DNA of 64,000 nt from NCBI GenBank assembly GCA_016124805.1, contig WGND01000007.1, positions 1-64,000 of the forward strand, read 5' to 3'. Each line of letters opens with the position of its first letter. Within the stretch, counting starts at the first letter, position 1. Below, piece by piece: positions 17,516 through 25,892 of this stretch. Both the position numbers and the translations under genes were made by a program. This stretch comes from Hyphomicrobiales bacterium. GTDB lineage: Bacteria; Pseudomonadota; Alphaproteobacteria; Parvibaculales; Parvibaculaceae. The notes beneath the pieces were generated by a model. That model was not told the DNA's origin. It did no database searches and worked only from the letters and a program-made list of their open reading frames with translations.

Positions 17516-18330
17516 AGATGCGCGCCACCATATTGGGCAGCGGCTCTTCGGGCGGCGTGCCACGGATTGGCGGCAATGGCGGCTTCTGGGGCGCTTGCGA
17601 CCCCAAGGAACCGCGCAACCGGCGTCGGCGCTGCTCCATGCTGATTGAGCAATGGGACAAGGACCCGCGCGAAAAAACCACCGTGCTGGTCGATACATCG
17701 CCCGATATGCGCGAGCAGCTGATTGATGCGGGCGTCGACTGGGTCGATGGCGTGGTTTTCACCCATGACCATGCCGACCAGAGCCATGGCATTGACGATC
17801 TGCGGATGCTGGCCATCAACCGGATGCGGCGCGTGGACTGCTGGATGGATGCGGCGACCGCCAAGACGCTGACAAACCGCTTCAGATATTGCTTCGAGCA
17901 GGAGGAAGGCTCGGGCTATCCGGCGATCCTGAACCACCACAAGATTGAAAAACCCGGCCAGGCGATCCGTATTGACGGCGCGGGCGGCGTCGTTGAAGCC
18001 ATGCCGTTTGATCAGGATCACGGCACGATCCGGTCGCTGGGATTCCGCTTCGGACCGCTGGCTTATTCGTCTGACGCCGTGGGTATTCCAGATGAGAGTT
18101 ATGCGCTAATTGACGGTATTGATTGCTGGATTGTCGATGCGCTGCGCTACAAGCCGCATCCGTCGCATGCCCATGTGGATATGGCGCTGGACTGGGTTTC
18201 GCGCTCCACAGCGACGCGTGGCGTGCTGACAAACATGCATGTGGACCTTGATTACGCGACACTGGCGCGCGATCTGCCGAGCCATGTTGTGCCGGGCTAT
18301 GATGGCATGACCCTGGAATTCAATATATAA
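17512..18330 (+). CDS. MBL-fold metallo-hydrolase (PhnP-like)
   Basis: The 272-residue metallo-beta-lactamase-fold protein shows the N-terminal GSGSSGGVPRIGG, the second strand TVLVDTSPDMREQL, the metal-binding THDHADQSHG and a later HAHVDMALDW. This resembles PhnP, a cyclic phosphodiesterase, which often sits next to tatD in alphaproteobacteria. It overlaps tatD by 4 bp. With no phn genes nearby, its substrate is open. Confidence 0.9.
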   Translation: MKMRATILGSGSSGGVPRIGGNGGFWGACDPKEPRNRRRRCSMLIEQWDKDPREKTTVLVDTSPDMREQLIDAGVDWVDGVVFTHDHADQSHGIDDLRMLAINRMRRVDCWMDAATAKTLTNRFRYCFEQEEGSGYPAILNHHKIEKPGQAIRIDGAGGVVEAMPFDQDHGTIRSLGFRFGPLAYSSDAVGIPDESYALIDGIDCWIVDALRYKPHPSHAHVDMALDWVSRSTATRGVLTNMHVDLDYATLARDLPSHVVPGYDGMTLEFNI

Positions 18331-18335
18331 TTCCC

Positions 18336-18349
18336 ATAATATATATTAT
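18336..18349. repeat. 14-bp AT-rich palindrome
   Basis: ATAATATATATTAT is a perfect palindrome 6 bp after the MBL gene stop and about 90 bp before the SDR gene. It could be an operator or part of a weak terminator (CGGCGTTTTATTG follows). Function not known. Confidence 0.25.
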
Positions 18350-18438
18350 CGGCGTTTTATTGAGGTCATAACAGAAGCCATCAGGGCGCCAAAAACTGTT
18401 CCCCTTGCTCAAAAACAACAATAATAAGGGACCACCCC

Positions 18439-19185
18439 ATGACCAATCTCTTTGATCTCACCGGCAAAGTGGCGCTGATCACCGGCGGTTCGCGCGGTCT
18501 TGGCCGCCAGATGGCGCTGGCTTTTGCCGAAAATGGCGCCGACATCATTATCGCCAGCCGCAAACTCGACGCCTGCGAAGCTGCTGCCGAGGAAGTCCGC
18601 GCGCTGGGTCGCAAGGCCCTGGCGATCTCGATCAATGCGAGCCGCTGGGCCGATATGGACCGGCTGGCCGAGGAAGCCTATGACGCCTTCGGCCGCGTCG
18701 ATATTCTGGTCAATAATGCGGGCATGTCGCCCGCCATCCCGTCCCATGCCGTGACCGAGGAATGGTTCGACAAGATCATCTCGCTGAATTTCAAGGGCCC
18801 CTTCCGGCTCGCGGCCCATATCGGCAAGCGCATGATGGAGGGCGACGGCGGTGTCATCATCAACACCTCGTCCACCGCTGCGCTGGTGCCGATGCCCGCC
18901 GTGGTACCCTATTCCGGCGCCAAGGCGGCGCTCAATGCCATGACGGTGTCGCTGGCGCAGGAATATGGCCCGAAGGTGCGCGTCAATGCGATCTCGGCAG
19001 GCCCGTTTCTGACAGATATTTCAAAGGCCTGGCCGGAGGAAATGCGCGAGAAATATGACAATGCCGCCGGTCGCCCGGGTCGACCGGAGGAAATCGTGAC
19101 AACCGCGCTCTATCTGGCGAGCCCCGCCTCCAGCTTCACGACCGGGGCCGTGATCCGCTGCGATGGCGGGCAATACAAGGCCTGA
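18439..19185 (+). CDS. Short-chain dehydrogenase/reductase
   Basis: The 248-residue classical SDR has the nucleotide-binding TGGSRGLG (15-22), NNAGMSP, the catalytic Ser in NTSSTAALVP and YSGAK (Tyr and Lys). Glycine spacing and the Arg after GGS suggest NADP(H), but this is uncertain. Its substrate is unknown; relatives are annotated as glucose-1-dehydrogenase or 3-oxoacyl reductase. ATG at 18439 follows AATAAGGGACCACCCC. It stands as a single gene, convergent with the DUF308 gene 5 bp away. Confidence 0.9.
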   Translation: MTNLFDLTGKVALITGGSRGLGRQMALAFAENGADIIIASRKLDACEAAAEEVRALGRKALAISINASRWADMDRLAEEAYDAFGRVDILVNNAGMSPAIPSHAVTEEWFDKIISLNFKGPFRLAAHIGKRMMEGDGGVIINTSSTAALVPMPAVVPYSGAKAALNAMTVSLAQEYGPKVRVNAISAGPFLTDISKAWPEEMREKYDNAAGRPGRPEEIVTTALYLASPASSFTTGAVIRCDGGQYKA

Positions 19186-19190
19186 GCGCG

Positions 19191-19775
19191 TTAGGACTGG
19201 GCTGATTTGCGGGCCGCAAGCGCCATGCCGATAAGCGATGCGCCGCCAAAGAGCAGATCGATGCCGACCAGAAGGCCGAGCACCCAGACCGCGGCTTCAG
19301 GCAGCGCCACCAGAATGATGCCCGCCAGAACCAGATCGATCACGCCATTGAGGAGCAGCCATTCCCAGCGGCCCGACATTTCGCGGCGATGGGAAAGCGC
19401 CAGGCTGATCATCAGGACGCCGTCGGCAATGAAATAGGCAACCAGCACATAGGTCAGCGTGACAAGGCCCTGCACCGGATAGAGCAGCAGCACGAAACCG
19501 GCGATCAGCGCCACGATGGCCGAAAGCAGCGCCCAGGCAAAACCGGGGGCCGTGCGTCCGCGATAGGACGCCACGAGACCGACACCGCCGGCCAGCAGAA
19601 ACAGCCATGCCAGAAAGATGGTGGTGGCCAGACCGGCCATGAAAGGCACCAGCATGGCACCAAGGCCCAAAAGGCTGATTATGATGCCCTCGCCGAGGAA
19701 TAGGCCCCAATGCTCATGCATGGTGCGAACAAGCGCGGCCTCTATTTTCTGGTTGTCCGGTGGCAAATCCGACAT
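19191..19775 (-). CDS. HdeD/DUF308 family membrane protein
   Basis: The 194-residue protein has six hydrophobic segments arranged as short hairpins, typical of the DUF308 (HdeD) family, first linked to acid resistance in E. coli. The pattern GWALLSAIVALIAGFVLL-like helices followed by LTYVLVAYFIADGVLMISLAL and WEWLLLNGVIDLVLAGIILVALP is characteristic. It sits on the minus strand after the pirin gene, with about 60 bp between them. Its role here is unproven. Confidence 0.85.
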   Translation of the reverse strand: MSDLPPDNQKIEAALVRTMHEHWGLFLGEGIIISLLGLGAMLVPFMAGLATTIFLAWLFLLAGGVGLVASYRGRTAPGFAWALLSAIVALIAGFVLLLYPVQGLVTLTYVLVAYFIADGVLMISLALSHRREMSGRWEWLLLNGVIDLVLAGIILVALPEAAVWVLGLLVGIDLLFGGASLIGMALAARKSAQS

Positions 19776-19833
19776 GTGCCTGCGCTCCTCTGTTTCGTCT
19801 CAGTGAGCAGACAATAACACAGTTGTGTGATGT

Positions 19834-20694
19834 TTAATCGGGCAGCGGAATGAATTCGTCATCACCTTCGACCTTGCCGATTTTCTGGTCTTTCCAGTCG
19901 CGCTTGGCCTGTTCGATGCGCTCCTTGGAGCTGGAGACGAAATTCCACCAGATATGGCGCGGGCCATCGAGGGGTTCGCCACCCAGCAGCAAGGCGCGAG
20001 CCTCGCCTTGCGTGGCGGAAAGCTTAGCTGCCTCGTCGGCGTCGAGCACGGCCATGTCGCCGGTCTGGATCAGTTCATCGCCGACCTGCAACGCGCCCTT
20101 GACGACAAAGACGGCGCGTTCCTCATGCTCATCTGTCATGGCCAGGCTGGCATCCGCGGCAAATTCGGCATCCACATAGAAAATATCGCTGAAGGTGCGA
20201 ACCGGTGATTTGAGACCGTAGGCTGCGCCGGTGATGACGCGGAGGCGAACACCGCCCTCCTCCTTGCTCGGCAGATCATTCCGGGCGAAATGATGAAATT
20301 CAGGGGCCATTTCCTCAAAAGCCTGCGGCAGGCCAACCCAGCTCTGCACGCCATGCATGGTGATGCTGCCGGCGCGGTCTTCATCCGATGTGCGCTCGGA
20401 ATGGACAATGCCCCTGCCCGCCGTCATCCAGTTGACGTCGCCCGGCAGGATCGGCTGGACGGTGCCCAGACTGTCGCGATGGACCTGGCCGCCATCAAAG
20501 AGATAGGTGACAGTTGCCAGACCGATATGGGGATGGGGGCGCACATCAAGCCCCTTGCCGGGCTTGAGTTCCGAGGGACCGAAATAATCAAAAAAGACGA
20601 AAGGCCCGACGGCCCGGCGTTCAATCTGCGGCAGCACACGGCTCACATTGAAGCCGTCACCCAGATCTTTCGTTTTGCCACGGATCACGATCAT
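19834..20694 (-). CDS. Pirin family protein
   Basis: The 286-residue bicupin has the pirin signature DYFGPSELKPGKGLDVRPHPHIGLATVTYLFDG with metal-binding His residues, and HSERTSDEDR further on. Bacterial pirins include quercetin 2,3-dioxygenases and regulators of pyruvate dehydrogenase; the activity here is unknown. It is upstream of the DUF308 gene on the minus strand. The start is ATG at 20694. Confidence 0.93.
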   Translation of the reverse strand: MIVIRGKTKDLGDGFNVSRVLPQIERRAVGPFVFFDYFGPSELKPGKGLDVRPHPHIGLATVTYLFDGGQVHRDSLGTVQPILPGDVNWMTAGRGIVHSERTSDEDRAGSITMHGVQSWVGLPQAFEEMAPEFHHFARNDLPSKEEGGVRLRVITGAAYGLKSPVRTFSDIFYVDAEFAADASLAMTDEHEERAVFVVKGALQVGDELIQTGDMAVLDADEAAKLSATQGEARALLLGGEPLDGPRHIWWNFVSSSKERIEQAKRDWKDQKIGKVEGDDEFIPLPD

Positions 20695-20773
20695 GCCCGG
20701 AACCTTTCACATTTGTCGGGGGAACGGGCCTGATTGTTCACGAGGGCACGCGCCTCGTCCAGTCTCCAAATCC

Positions 20774-21373
20774 TCACAGATAGGCGCTGGTGAGAGCCCG
20801 GGCGGCATTCAGAACAACCTTGCGTGTCATGTTGACAGAGAGCCCCTGATCATGGCGCAGACGGCGCCATGCTTCGAAGCTCAATATCATGTCAAGGGCC
20901 TCGAAAACGGTTCGATCATCGCGCAAGGCCACCGGCACGGCGGACCGCAGAATGCCGCGCATGTAGCGCTGGGATTCGACGTGATCCTCCTTCAGAAAGT
21001 CAGAGCGTTCGCGATGCACGTCGCTGGCGATACGAAACGGCATCATCTTTTCAAAGCCACGGGTGCGCTTGTCGACCAATTGCTCGAGCGTGGCCGCCCA
21101 GTTGTCCAGGATCAGCGGCTCTTCAAGGATCGGCAGGATCTCGGCCCTGATATGGGCGGCAATTTCCTGATACAGGCTGTCCATGTCGTCGAAGTGGCGA
21201 AACACGGTGCGCAGCCCGACATCGGCGCGGGCAGCCACATCTTCGGCGCGCGGGCTGATGCCCCCCTCGCGGATGAGATCCAGCATCGCGGCCGCAATGC
21301 GACGACGGCTTTCCTCGCCGCGACGACGGCGACCATCTGACTCTACGGGCGTGGCTTCCAGTGACTCACTCAT
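20774..21373 (-). CDS. TetR family transcriptional regulator
   Basis: The 199-residue protein has an N-terminal TetR helix-turn-helix (ESRRRIAAAMLDLIREGGISPRAEDVAARADVGLRTVFRHFDDMDSLY) and a helical ligand-binding C-terminal domain. It is divergent from the tandem DsbA-fold/GST genes. A perfect inverted repeat in the shared intergenic region (21409-21428) is a natural operator, so it probably represses itself and the neighbouring operon until a hydrophobic or electrophilic inducer binds. Confidence 0.9.
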   Translation of the reverse strand: MSESLEATPVESDGRRRRGEESRRRIAAAMLDLIREGGISPRAEDVAARADVGLRTVFRHFDDMDSLYQEIAAHIRAEILPILEEPLILDNWAATLEQLVDKRTRGFEKMMPFRIASDVHRERSDFLKEDHVESQRYMRGILRSAVPVALRDDRTVFEALDMILSFEAWRRLRHDQGLSVNMTRKVVLNAARALTSAYL

Positions 21374-21408
21374 AACCTATCCTGACGAACGAATGACAAC
21401 GGTGCCTT

Positions 21409-21428
21409 ATCATAAGTCAGCTTATGAT
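21409..21428. promoter_or_regulatory. Palindromic operator for the divergent TetR regulator
   Basis: ATCATAAG-TCAG-CTTATGAT is a perfect 8-4-8 inverted repeat lying 36 bp before the TetR gene start and about 36 bp upstream of the -35 box for the opposite operon. Size and placement fit a TetR dimer site. Confidence 0.6.
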
Positions 21429-21464
21429 TCGCAGCGCGGATTGTCCTACCCTTTTATCCCATAA

Positions 21465-21494
21465 TTGACTTGGGAAATGGGCAATGTCTATATT
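21465..21494 (+). promoter_or_regulatory. Promoter of the tandem DsbA-fold/GST operon
   Basis: TTGACT (21465-21470) and TATATT (21489-21494) with an 18-bp spacer lie about 60 bp before the chosen ATG at 21554. The TetR operator sits upstream of the -35 box. Confidence 0.55.
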
Positions 21495-21553
21495 GACACA
21501 AACCGTGCCACTTTCAAATGAGCCCGGTAAATTGCCCGGAGAGAAACAATCCC

Positions 21554-22879
21554 ATGAAGGTTCTGATCAGCCGCATCGTCACGACTATTTTCACCAGCCA
21601 TTTTCTGCGTGATTTGCGGCGCGGGCTCTATGGCCTTCGTCGGCGTCTGCGCGGCGCCACGCCCACAGTTCACTATTTCCATCAGGCAGGCGACCCCTAC
21701 AGCTATGTGGCCGCACAGGCGCTGATGCCGCTGGCCGCGCGCTACAAGGTGAAGTTGGTGAACCATCTGGTCTCGCCGCCCGATGACGCCGCCGCCCCCG
21801 AGCGCGACAAGCTGCGTGAATATGCGCTGCGTGATGCAGGACGCCTGGCGCAGGAATATGGCTTTGACTTTCCCATGGGAGCTGTCGCGCCGGATGCCAC
21901 GCTCATCTCGACAGCGCGCGCCATTCTGGCCAAGGCGATTGAGACCGGGCATTTCAGCGAGCTCGCGCCTCAGGTCGGCCATGCGCTCTGGGACCATAAT
22001 GAAAAGGAAATGGCCTCGATCTCCGCAGCACATGGTCAGGCAAGCGCTGCCGAGACAGAAGCCGCGCTTGCCGATGGCACAAAGCAGCGCCATGCGATGG
22101 GCCATTATCTCAGCGGCATGTTCTATTTTGAAGGGGAATGGTATTGGGGCATTGATCGCCTGCATCATCTGGAAACGCGGCTGCAGGGCATGGGGCTTGA
22201 TCGCGAACCCAAAGGCATGCCGGGCATCGCCCCCTATCGCGACATTGAACTGGGCGCTGTGCCGACAGGCGGGGCCAAGCCCGTCATCGAAGTGTGGTTC
22301 TCCTTCCGCAGCCCCTATTCCTACATCCACTTTCCGCGCATCCGGAAGCTGGCGCGCCATTACGGCGCAGACCTGAAACTGCGTTTCATCCTGCCCATGG
22401 TGATGCGCGGCCTGCCGGTGCCACGCGAAAAGCGTCTCTACATCACCCTCGACACCAAGCGCGAAGCCGACATGGTGGGCATACGCTATGGCACGATGGT
22501 GGACCCGGTGGGTCCGGGTGCGGCGCGCGCGCTGGCTGTTCTTCATCAGGCGGTGAAGCTCGGCAAAGGCGAGGAATTTGCCGAACTCGGCATGCAGGCT
22601 CCTTTTGCCGACGGCATTGATCTGGCCTCCGACAGCGGCCTTTACGACGTCGCCAAGCGGGCCGGGTTGAGCAAGGCCGAGGTCAAGGCCGCCCTGGCTG
22701 ACAAGAGCTGGCAGGACGTGGTGGAAGAAAATCGCGAGGCTCTGTTTGCCGCCGGTCTCTGGGGTGCGCCGAGTTTCCGTGTCAACGGCATGCCGGCCCA
22801 TTGGGGACAGGATCGCCTCTGGGCGCTGGAAGCCGACATCCGTCAGGTGATGGGCGCCAATGCAACATTATCCAACTAA
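21554..22879 (+). CDS. Tandem HCCA-isomerase/DsbA-fold thioredoxin-like protein
   Basis: The 441-residue protein holds two copies of the DsbA-like fold found in 2-hydroxychromene-2-carboxylate isomerases. Copy one starts HYFHQAGDPYSY and ends FEGEWYWGIDRLHHLE; copy two starts VWFSFRSPYSY and ends WGAPSFRVNGMPAHWGQDRLWALE. In the canonical enzyme a Ser before PYSY contacts glutathione; copy two keeps it, copy one has Asp and also lacks the cis-Pro loop (GMFYFE instead of GAPSF). Copy one is therefore probably structural. No CxxC is present, so this is not an oxidase. ATG at 21554 follows GGAGAGAAAC. It is followed by a GST gene 22 bp downstream. Confidence 0.85.
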   Translation: MKVLISRIVTTIFTSHFLRDLRRGLYGLRRRLRGATPTVHYFHQAGDPYSYVAAQALMPLAARYKVKLVNHLVSPPDDAAAPERDKLREYALRDAGRLAQEYGFDFPMGAVAPDATLISTARAILAKAIETGHFSELAPQVGHALWDHNEKEMASISAAHGQASAAETEAALADGTKQRHAMGHYLSGMFYFEGEWYWGIDRLHHLETRLQGMGLDREPKGMPGIAPYRDIELGAVPTGGAKPVIEVWFSFRSPYSYIHFPRIRKLARHYGADLKLRFILPMVMRGLPVPREKRLYITLDTKREADMVGIRYGTMVDPVGPGAARALAVLHQAVKLGKGEEFAELGMQAPFADGIDLASDSGLYDVAKRAGLSKAEVKAALADKSWQDVVEENREALFAAGLWGAPSFRVNGMPAHWGQDRLWALEADIRQVMGANATLSN

Positions 22880-22901
22880 CTGAACAGCCAGAGGAAACGG
22901 C

Positions 22902-23915
22902 ATGAGCGAGACATCACCCTATAAGCTCTATGGGTCCCTTGGGTCACCCTATTCCATGAAGATTCGCGCCTATATGCGCTACCGGCGGATACCGCATTAC
23001 TGGATCCATGGTGGCCGGGCGGCGCGGGACGCGCAGCCGAATGTCAAAGTACCCGTGATTCCGATTGTGCAATATCCCGATGGCAGCTGGCACAATGACT
23101 CCACGCCGATGATTTTCGATCTGGAAAAAAGTTTCCCCAATGATCGCGGCGTGATGCCAAGCGATCCGGCGGATGCCTTTCTCTCCTTTCTGCTGGAAGA
23201 TTTTGGGGATGAATGGCTGACCAAGGGGATGTTCCACTACCGCTGGTTCTATGAACGCGACCAGTTGCAGATGTCACGCTATCTGGCCTTTGATGCCTTC
23301 ACCGGCGGGGGCCTGCAAAAGCTGCAGGATTTCGCGGACAATTTCCGCGACCGCCAGGTGGGCCGTACGCCGCTTGTGGGCGTGACGCCGGAAAACAAGC
23401 CGCTGATCGAGGAAAGCACACGGCAGATTTGTGCCCTGTTTGAAGCCCATGTGGTGAATGAGCATTTCCTGTTCGGCTCGCGTCCGTCCATTGCAGAATT
23501 CGGTCTTTACGGACAGATGTCGCAATGGGGCGTCGACCCGACGGCGGCCGACATGCTGCGTGCGGACTATCCCTATACCTATCGCTGGCTCGAACATATC
23601 AGCGACATGTCGGGCATCGAGGGTCAATGGCGCGACACGTCCAAGCAGCTGCCCGCCATCGTGACGGGTCTGCTGAAGCTTGCCGGGCAGATTTACATGC
23701 CGTTCCTGCTTGCCAATGCCAAAGCGATTGAAGCCGGCAAGGACCGCTTTTCCTTCGAGGCTTTGGGCATGCCCTATTCACAGGGCACCTTCAAATATCA
23801 GGTGAAATGTCTGGCGGCGTTGCGCAAGGCCTATGCCGAGCTGCCGGATGCGGCACGCAAGACACTCGAACCGATCCTGTCGGAGGCGGGCTGCCTCGAG
23901 ACGCTTCAGGGCTGA
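22902..23915 (+). CDS. Glutathione S-transferase family protein
   Basis: The 337-residue protein starts with a GST-like thioredoxin fold (KLYGSLGSPYSMKIRAYMRYRRIPHYW, VPVIPIVQYPDGSWHNDSTPMI) and has an all-helical C-terminal domain longer than usual, about 250 residues. The active-site position reads Ser (GSPYS), with no Cys. It lies 22 bp after the tandem HCCA-isomerase-like gene and should be co-expressed under the TetR regulator. Together they suggest glutathione-dependent handling of an aromatic or hydrophobic compound; the compound is unknown. Its end overlaps the next, convergent gene by 10 bp. Confidence 0.87.
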   Translation: MSETSPYKLYGSLGSPYSMKIRAYMRYRRIPHYWIHGGRAARDAQPNVKVPVIPIVQYPDGSWHNDSTPMIFDLEKSFPNDRGVMPSDPADAFLSFLLEDFGDEWLTKGMFHYRWFYERDQLQMSRYLAFDAFTGGGLQKLQDFADNFRDRQVGRTPLVGVTPENKPLIEESTRQICALFEAHVVNEHFLFGSRPSIAEFGLYGQMSQWGVDPTAADMLRADYPYTYRWLEHISDMSGIEGQWRDTSKQLPAIVTGLLKLAGQIYMPFLLANAKAIEAGKDRFSFEALGMPYSQGTFKYQVKCLAALRKAYAELPDAARKTLEPILSEAGCLETLQG

Positions 23916-24253
23916 GGTGACACCAGCGGCTCGCAGGTGACAGTGCGCGCGGCAGCGTGGCGCTGGCCGCTGATCGTTTTCTCCAGCACGCTCGCCGTGA
24001 AATGGATGCGGCGACCAACGGGACAGATGGCCTGAAAGATCGGCGTTGTCAGCAGCAGCGGCGCATCACATTGCGGTGTTTCATCGGCAAGATGATAGAG
24101 CACGAAAGAACCGTGACCGTTTTTCGTGGCGCCGACGACGCGCGCGCTCATCTCGATGGTGTTGCCATCGAAATAGTCGAGGCAATCGGCCGCGGCGGGC
24201 CGCGACAGGCCCAAAAACAGGCCGGCTGTCATCATCACAATGGCAAGGCGCAT
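23906..24253 (-). CDS. Small exported hypothetical protein
   Basis: This 115-residue product is not recognised. It has a signal peptide (MRLAIVMMTAGLFLGLSRPAAA, cleavage after AAA-D) and a short periplasmic beta-rich domain with four Cys (DCLDYF, QCDAPLL, AICPVG, VTCEP), which could form disulfides. ATG at 24253 is preceded by AGGGAGGGACCCCTC and is preferred over an upstream in-frame ATG at 24301. It is convergent with the GST gene and the two 3' ends overlap by 10 bp. Confidence 0.7.
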   Translation of the reverse strand: MRLAIVMMTAGLFLGLSRPAAADCLDYFDGNTIEMSARVVGATKNGHGSFVLYHLADETPQCDAPLLLTTPIFQAICPVGRRIHFTASVLEKTISGQRHAAARTVTCEPLVSPQP

Positions 24254-24397
24254 GAGGGGTCCCTCCCTGGTGGCGTCTCCCTGCCCATAAGGATAGGGCA
24301 AGGCGAGGCTGCGTCGAGCCCCTGCCGCAGTTTATTGGACAGATATGGGCTCAGGCCCTACCCTTGTGGCCTGAAATCACCTTGAGCGAGATACCCC

Positions 24398-25048
24398 ATG
24401 CCGATGAAAGCCGCTGTTCTGCCTGTCACACCTTTCCAGCAGAACTGCACGATTTTCTGGAATGACGAGACCATGCGCGGCGGCGTCAGCGACCCCGGCG
24501 GCGACATTGAGCGCATTCTGGAAGTGGTTGGCCGTGAGGGCATTACGCTTGAGAAAATCCTGCTGACCCATGGCCATCTCGACCATGCCTCGGCGGCAGG
24601 CGATCTGGCAAAGCAGCTCGGCATCCCGATTGAGGGACCGCATGAGGATGATCTTTTCCTGATCGAGACGCTGCCGGAGCAATCGGCCAAATATGGCTTT
24701 CCGCCCGTGGGCGCATTTGTGCCGGACCGCTGGCTTGTGGATGGCGACAGGGTGGAGGTTGCCGGTCTGACATTTGATGTGCGCCACTGCCCCGGCCACA
24801 CGCCGGGCCATGTGGTGTTTTTCAATGATGAGGCGCGCCTCGCGATTGTCGGTGATGTGCTGTTTCAGGGGTCGATCGGCCGCACCGATCTGCCACGCGG
24901 CAATTACCAGCAGCTTATCGACTCCATCACCAACCGGCTCTGGCCGCTGGGCGATGATGTGACCTTTGTGCCGGGCCATGGGCCGGTTTCGACATTCGGT
25001 CAGGAACGCGCGACAAATCCTTTTGTTGCTGATGAAAATTTTGCCTGA
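24398..25048 (+). CDS. MBL-fold hydrolase, glyoxalase-II-like (YcbL type)
   Basis: The 216-residue metallo-beta-lactamase-fold protein has THGHLDHA (metal site 1 and 2), CPGHTPGHVVFF, GDVLFQGSIGRTDLP and VPGHGP. The GRTDLPRGNYQQL signature marks the YcbL-like type II glyoxalases, which hydrolyse thioesters such as S-D-lactoylglutathione; some relatives are persulfide dioxygenases. It leads the short run with mazG, whose start overlaps its end. Confidence 0.9.
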   Translation: MPMKAAVLPVTPFQQNCTIFWNDETMRGGVSDPGGDIERILEVVGREGITLEKILLTHGHLDHASAAGDLAKQLGIPIEGPHEDDLFLIETLPEQSAKYGFPPVGAFVPDRWLVDGDRVEVAGLTFDVRHCPGHTPGHVVFFNDEARLAIVGDVLFQGSIGRTDLPRGNYQQLIDSITNRLWPLGDDVTFVPGHGPVSTFGQERATNPFVADENFA

Positions 25049-25892
25049 AAGACATTCCCTCGTGACATCTCACATCGCTGAGGGCGACCTCACACGGATT
25101 GAAAAGCTGCTGGAAATCATGGCGCAGCTTCGCGCGCGCGACGGCGGCTGCCCGTGGGATCTGGAACAGGATTTCAAAAGCATTGCGCCCTACACCATCG
25201 AAGAAGCCTATGAGGTGGCTGACGCCATTGAGCTTGGCGACATGAAGGAACTGCGCGAGGAGCTGGGCGACCTGCTGTTTCAGGTTGTCTTTCATGCGCA
25301 GATGGCAAGCGAGGAAGGTCATTTCGATTTCGGCGATGTGGTGCGCGCCATCAATGAAAAGATGATCCGCCGTCACCCGCATGTCTTTGGCGATGAAGAG
25401 GCGCGCAATGCCGGTGCCGTCAAAGGCCGGTGGGAAGAAATCAAGGCCGAGGAAAAAGCGGCCAAGGGTGAAGCCGCGCCACAAAGCATTCTGGATGATG
25501 TGCCGCTCGCCCTGCCCGCGCTGGTGCGCGCGGTGAAGCTGCAGAACAAAGCCGCGCGTGTCGGCTTTGACTGGCCGGATATTTCGCTTGTGCTCGACAA
25601 GCTGAATGAGGAAATGCTGGAACTTTCGACCGAACTTGCCAAGGGCGGCGATATGGACCGGCTGGAGGACGAGCTGGGCGACATGCTCTTTGTCTATGCC
25701 AATCTCGCCCGCCACCTGAAGATTGATCCGGAGAATGCGCTTCGGCGTGCCAATGCCAAGTTCCGTCGCCGCTTCGGGCGGATTGAAGACTGGCTGGCTG
25801 AAAAAGGCACCGCGCTGGAGGACTCCAATCTTGAGGAGATGGATGCCTTGTGGAATGCGGCCAAGCGCGAAGAGCGCGGCGAAAAAATCTAG
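25032..25892 (+). CDS. mazG: Nucleoside triphosphate pyrophosphohydrolase MazG
   Basis: The 286-residue all-alpha NTP pyrophosphohydrolase converts NTPs to NMPs and is linked to (p)ppGpp control and removal of abnormal nucleotides. It contains two MazG domains: CPWDLEQDFKSIAPYTIEEAYEVADAIE with EELGDLLFQVVFHAQM and, later, EEMLELSTELAKGGDMDRLEDELGDMLFVYANLAR. The paired ExxE and ExxD metal sites are intact. The ATG at 25032 overlaps the MBL gene stop; a GTG at 25062 is an alternative. Its stop shares bases with the convergent phosphatase gene (CTAG). Confidence 0.93.
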   Translation: MKILPERHSLVTSHIAEGDLTRIEKLLEIMAQLRARDGGCPWDLEQDFKSIAPYTIEEAYEVADAIELGDMKELREELGDLLFQVVFHAQMASEEGHFDFGDVVRAINEKMIRRHPHVFGDEEARNAGAVKGRWEEIKAEEKAAKGEAAPQSILDDVPLALPALVRAVKLQNKAARVGFDWPDISLVLDKLNEEMLELSTELAKGGDMDRLEDELGDMLFVYANLARHLKIDPENALRRANAKFRRRFGRIEDWLAEKGTALEDSNLEEMDALWNAAKREERGEKI

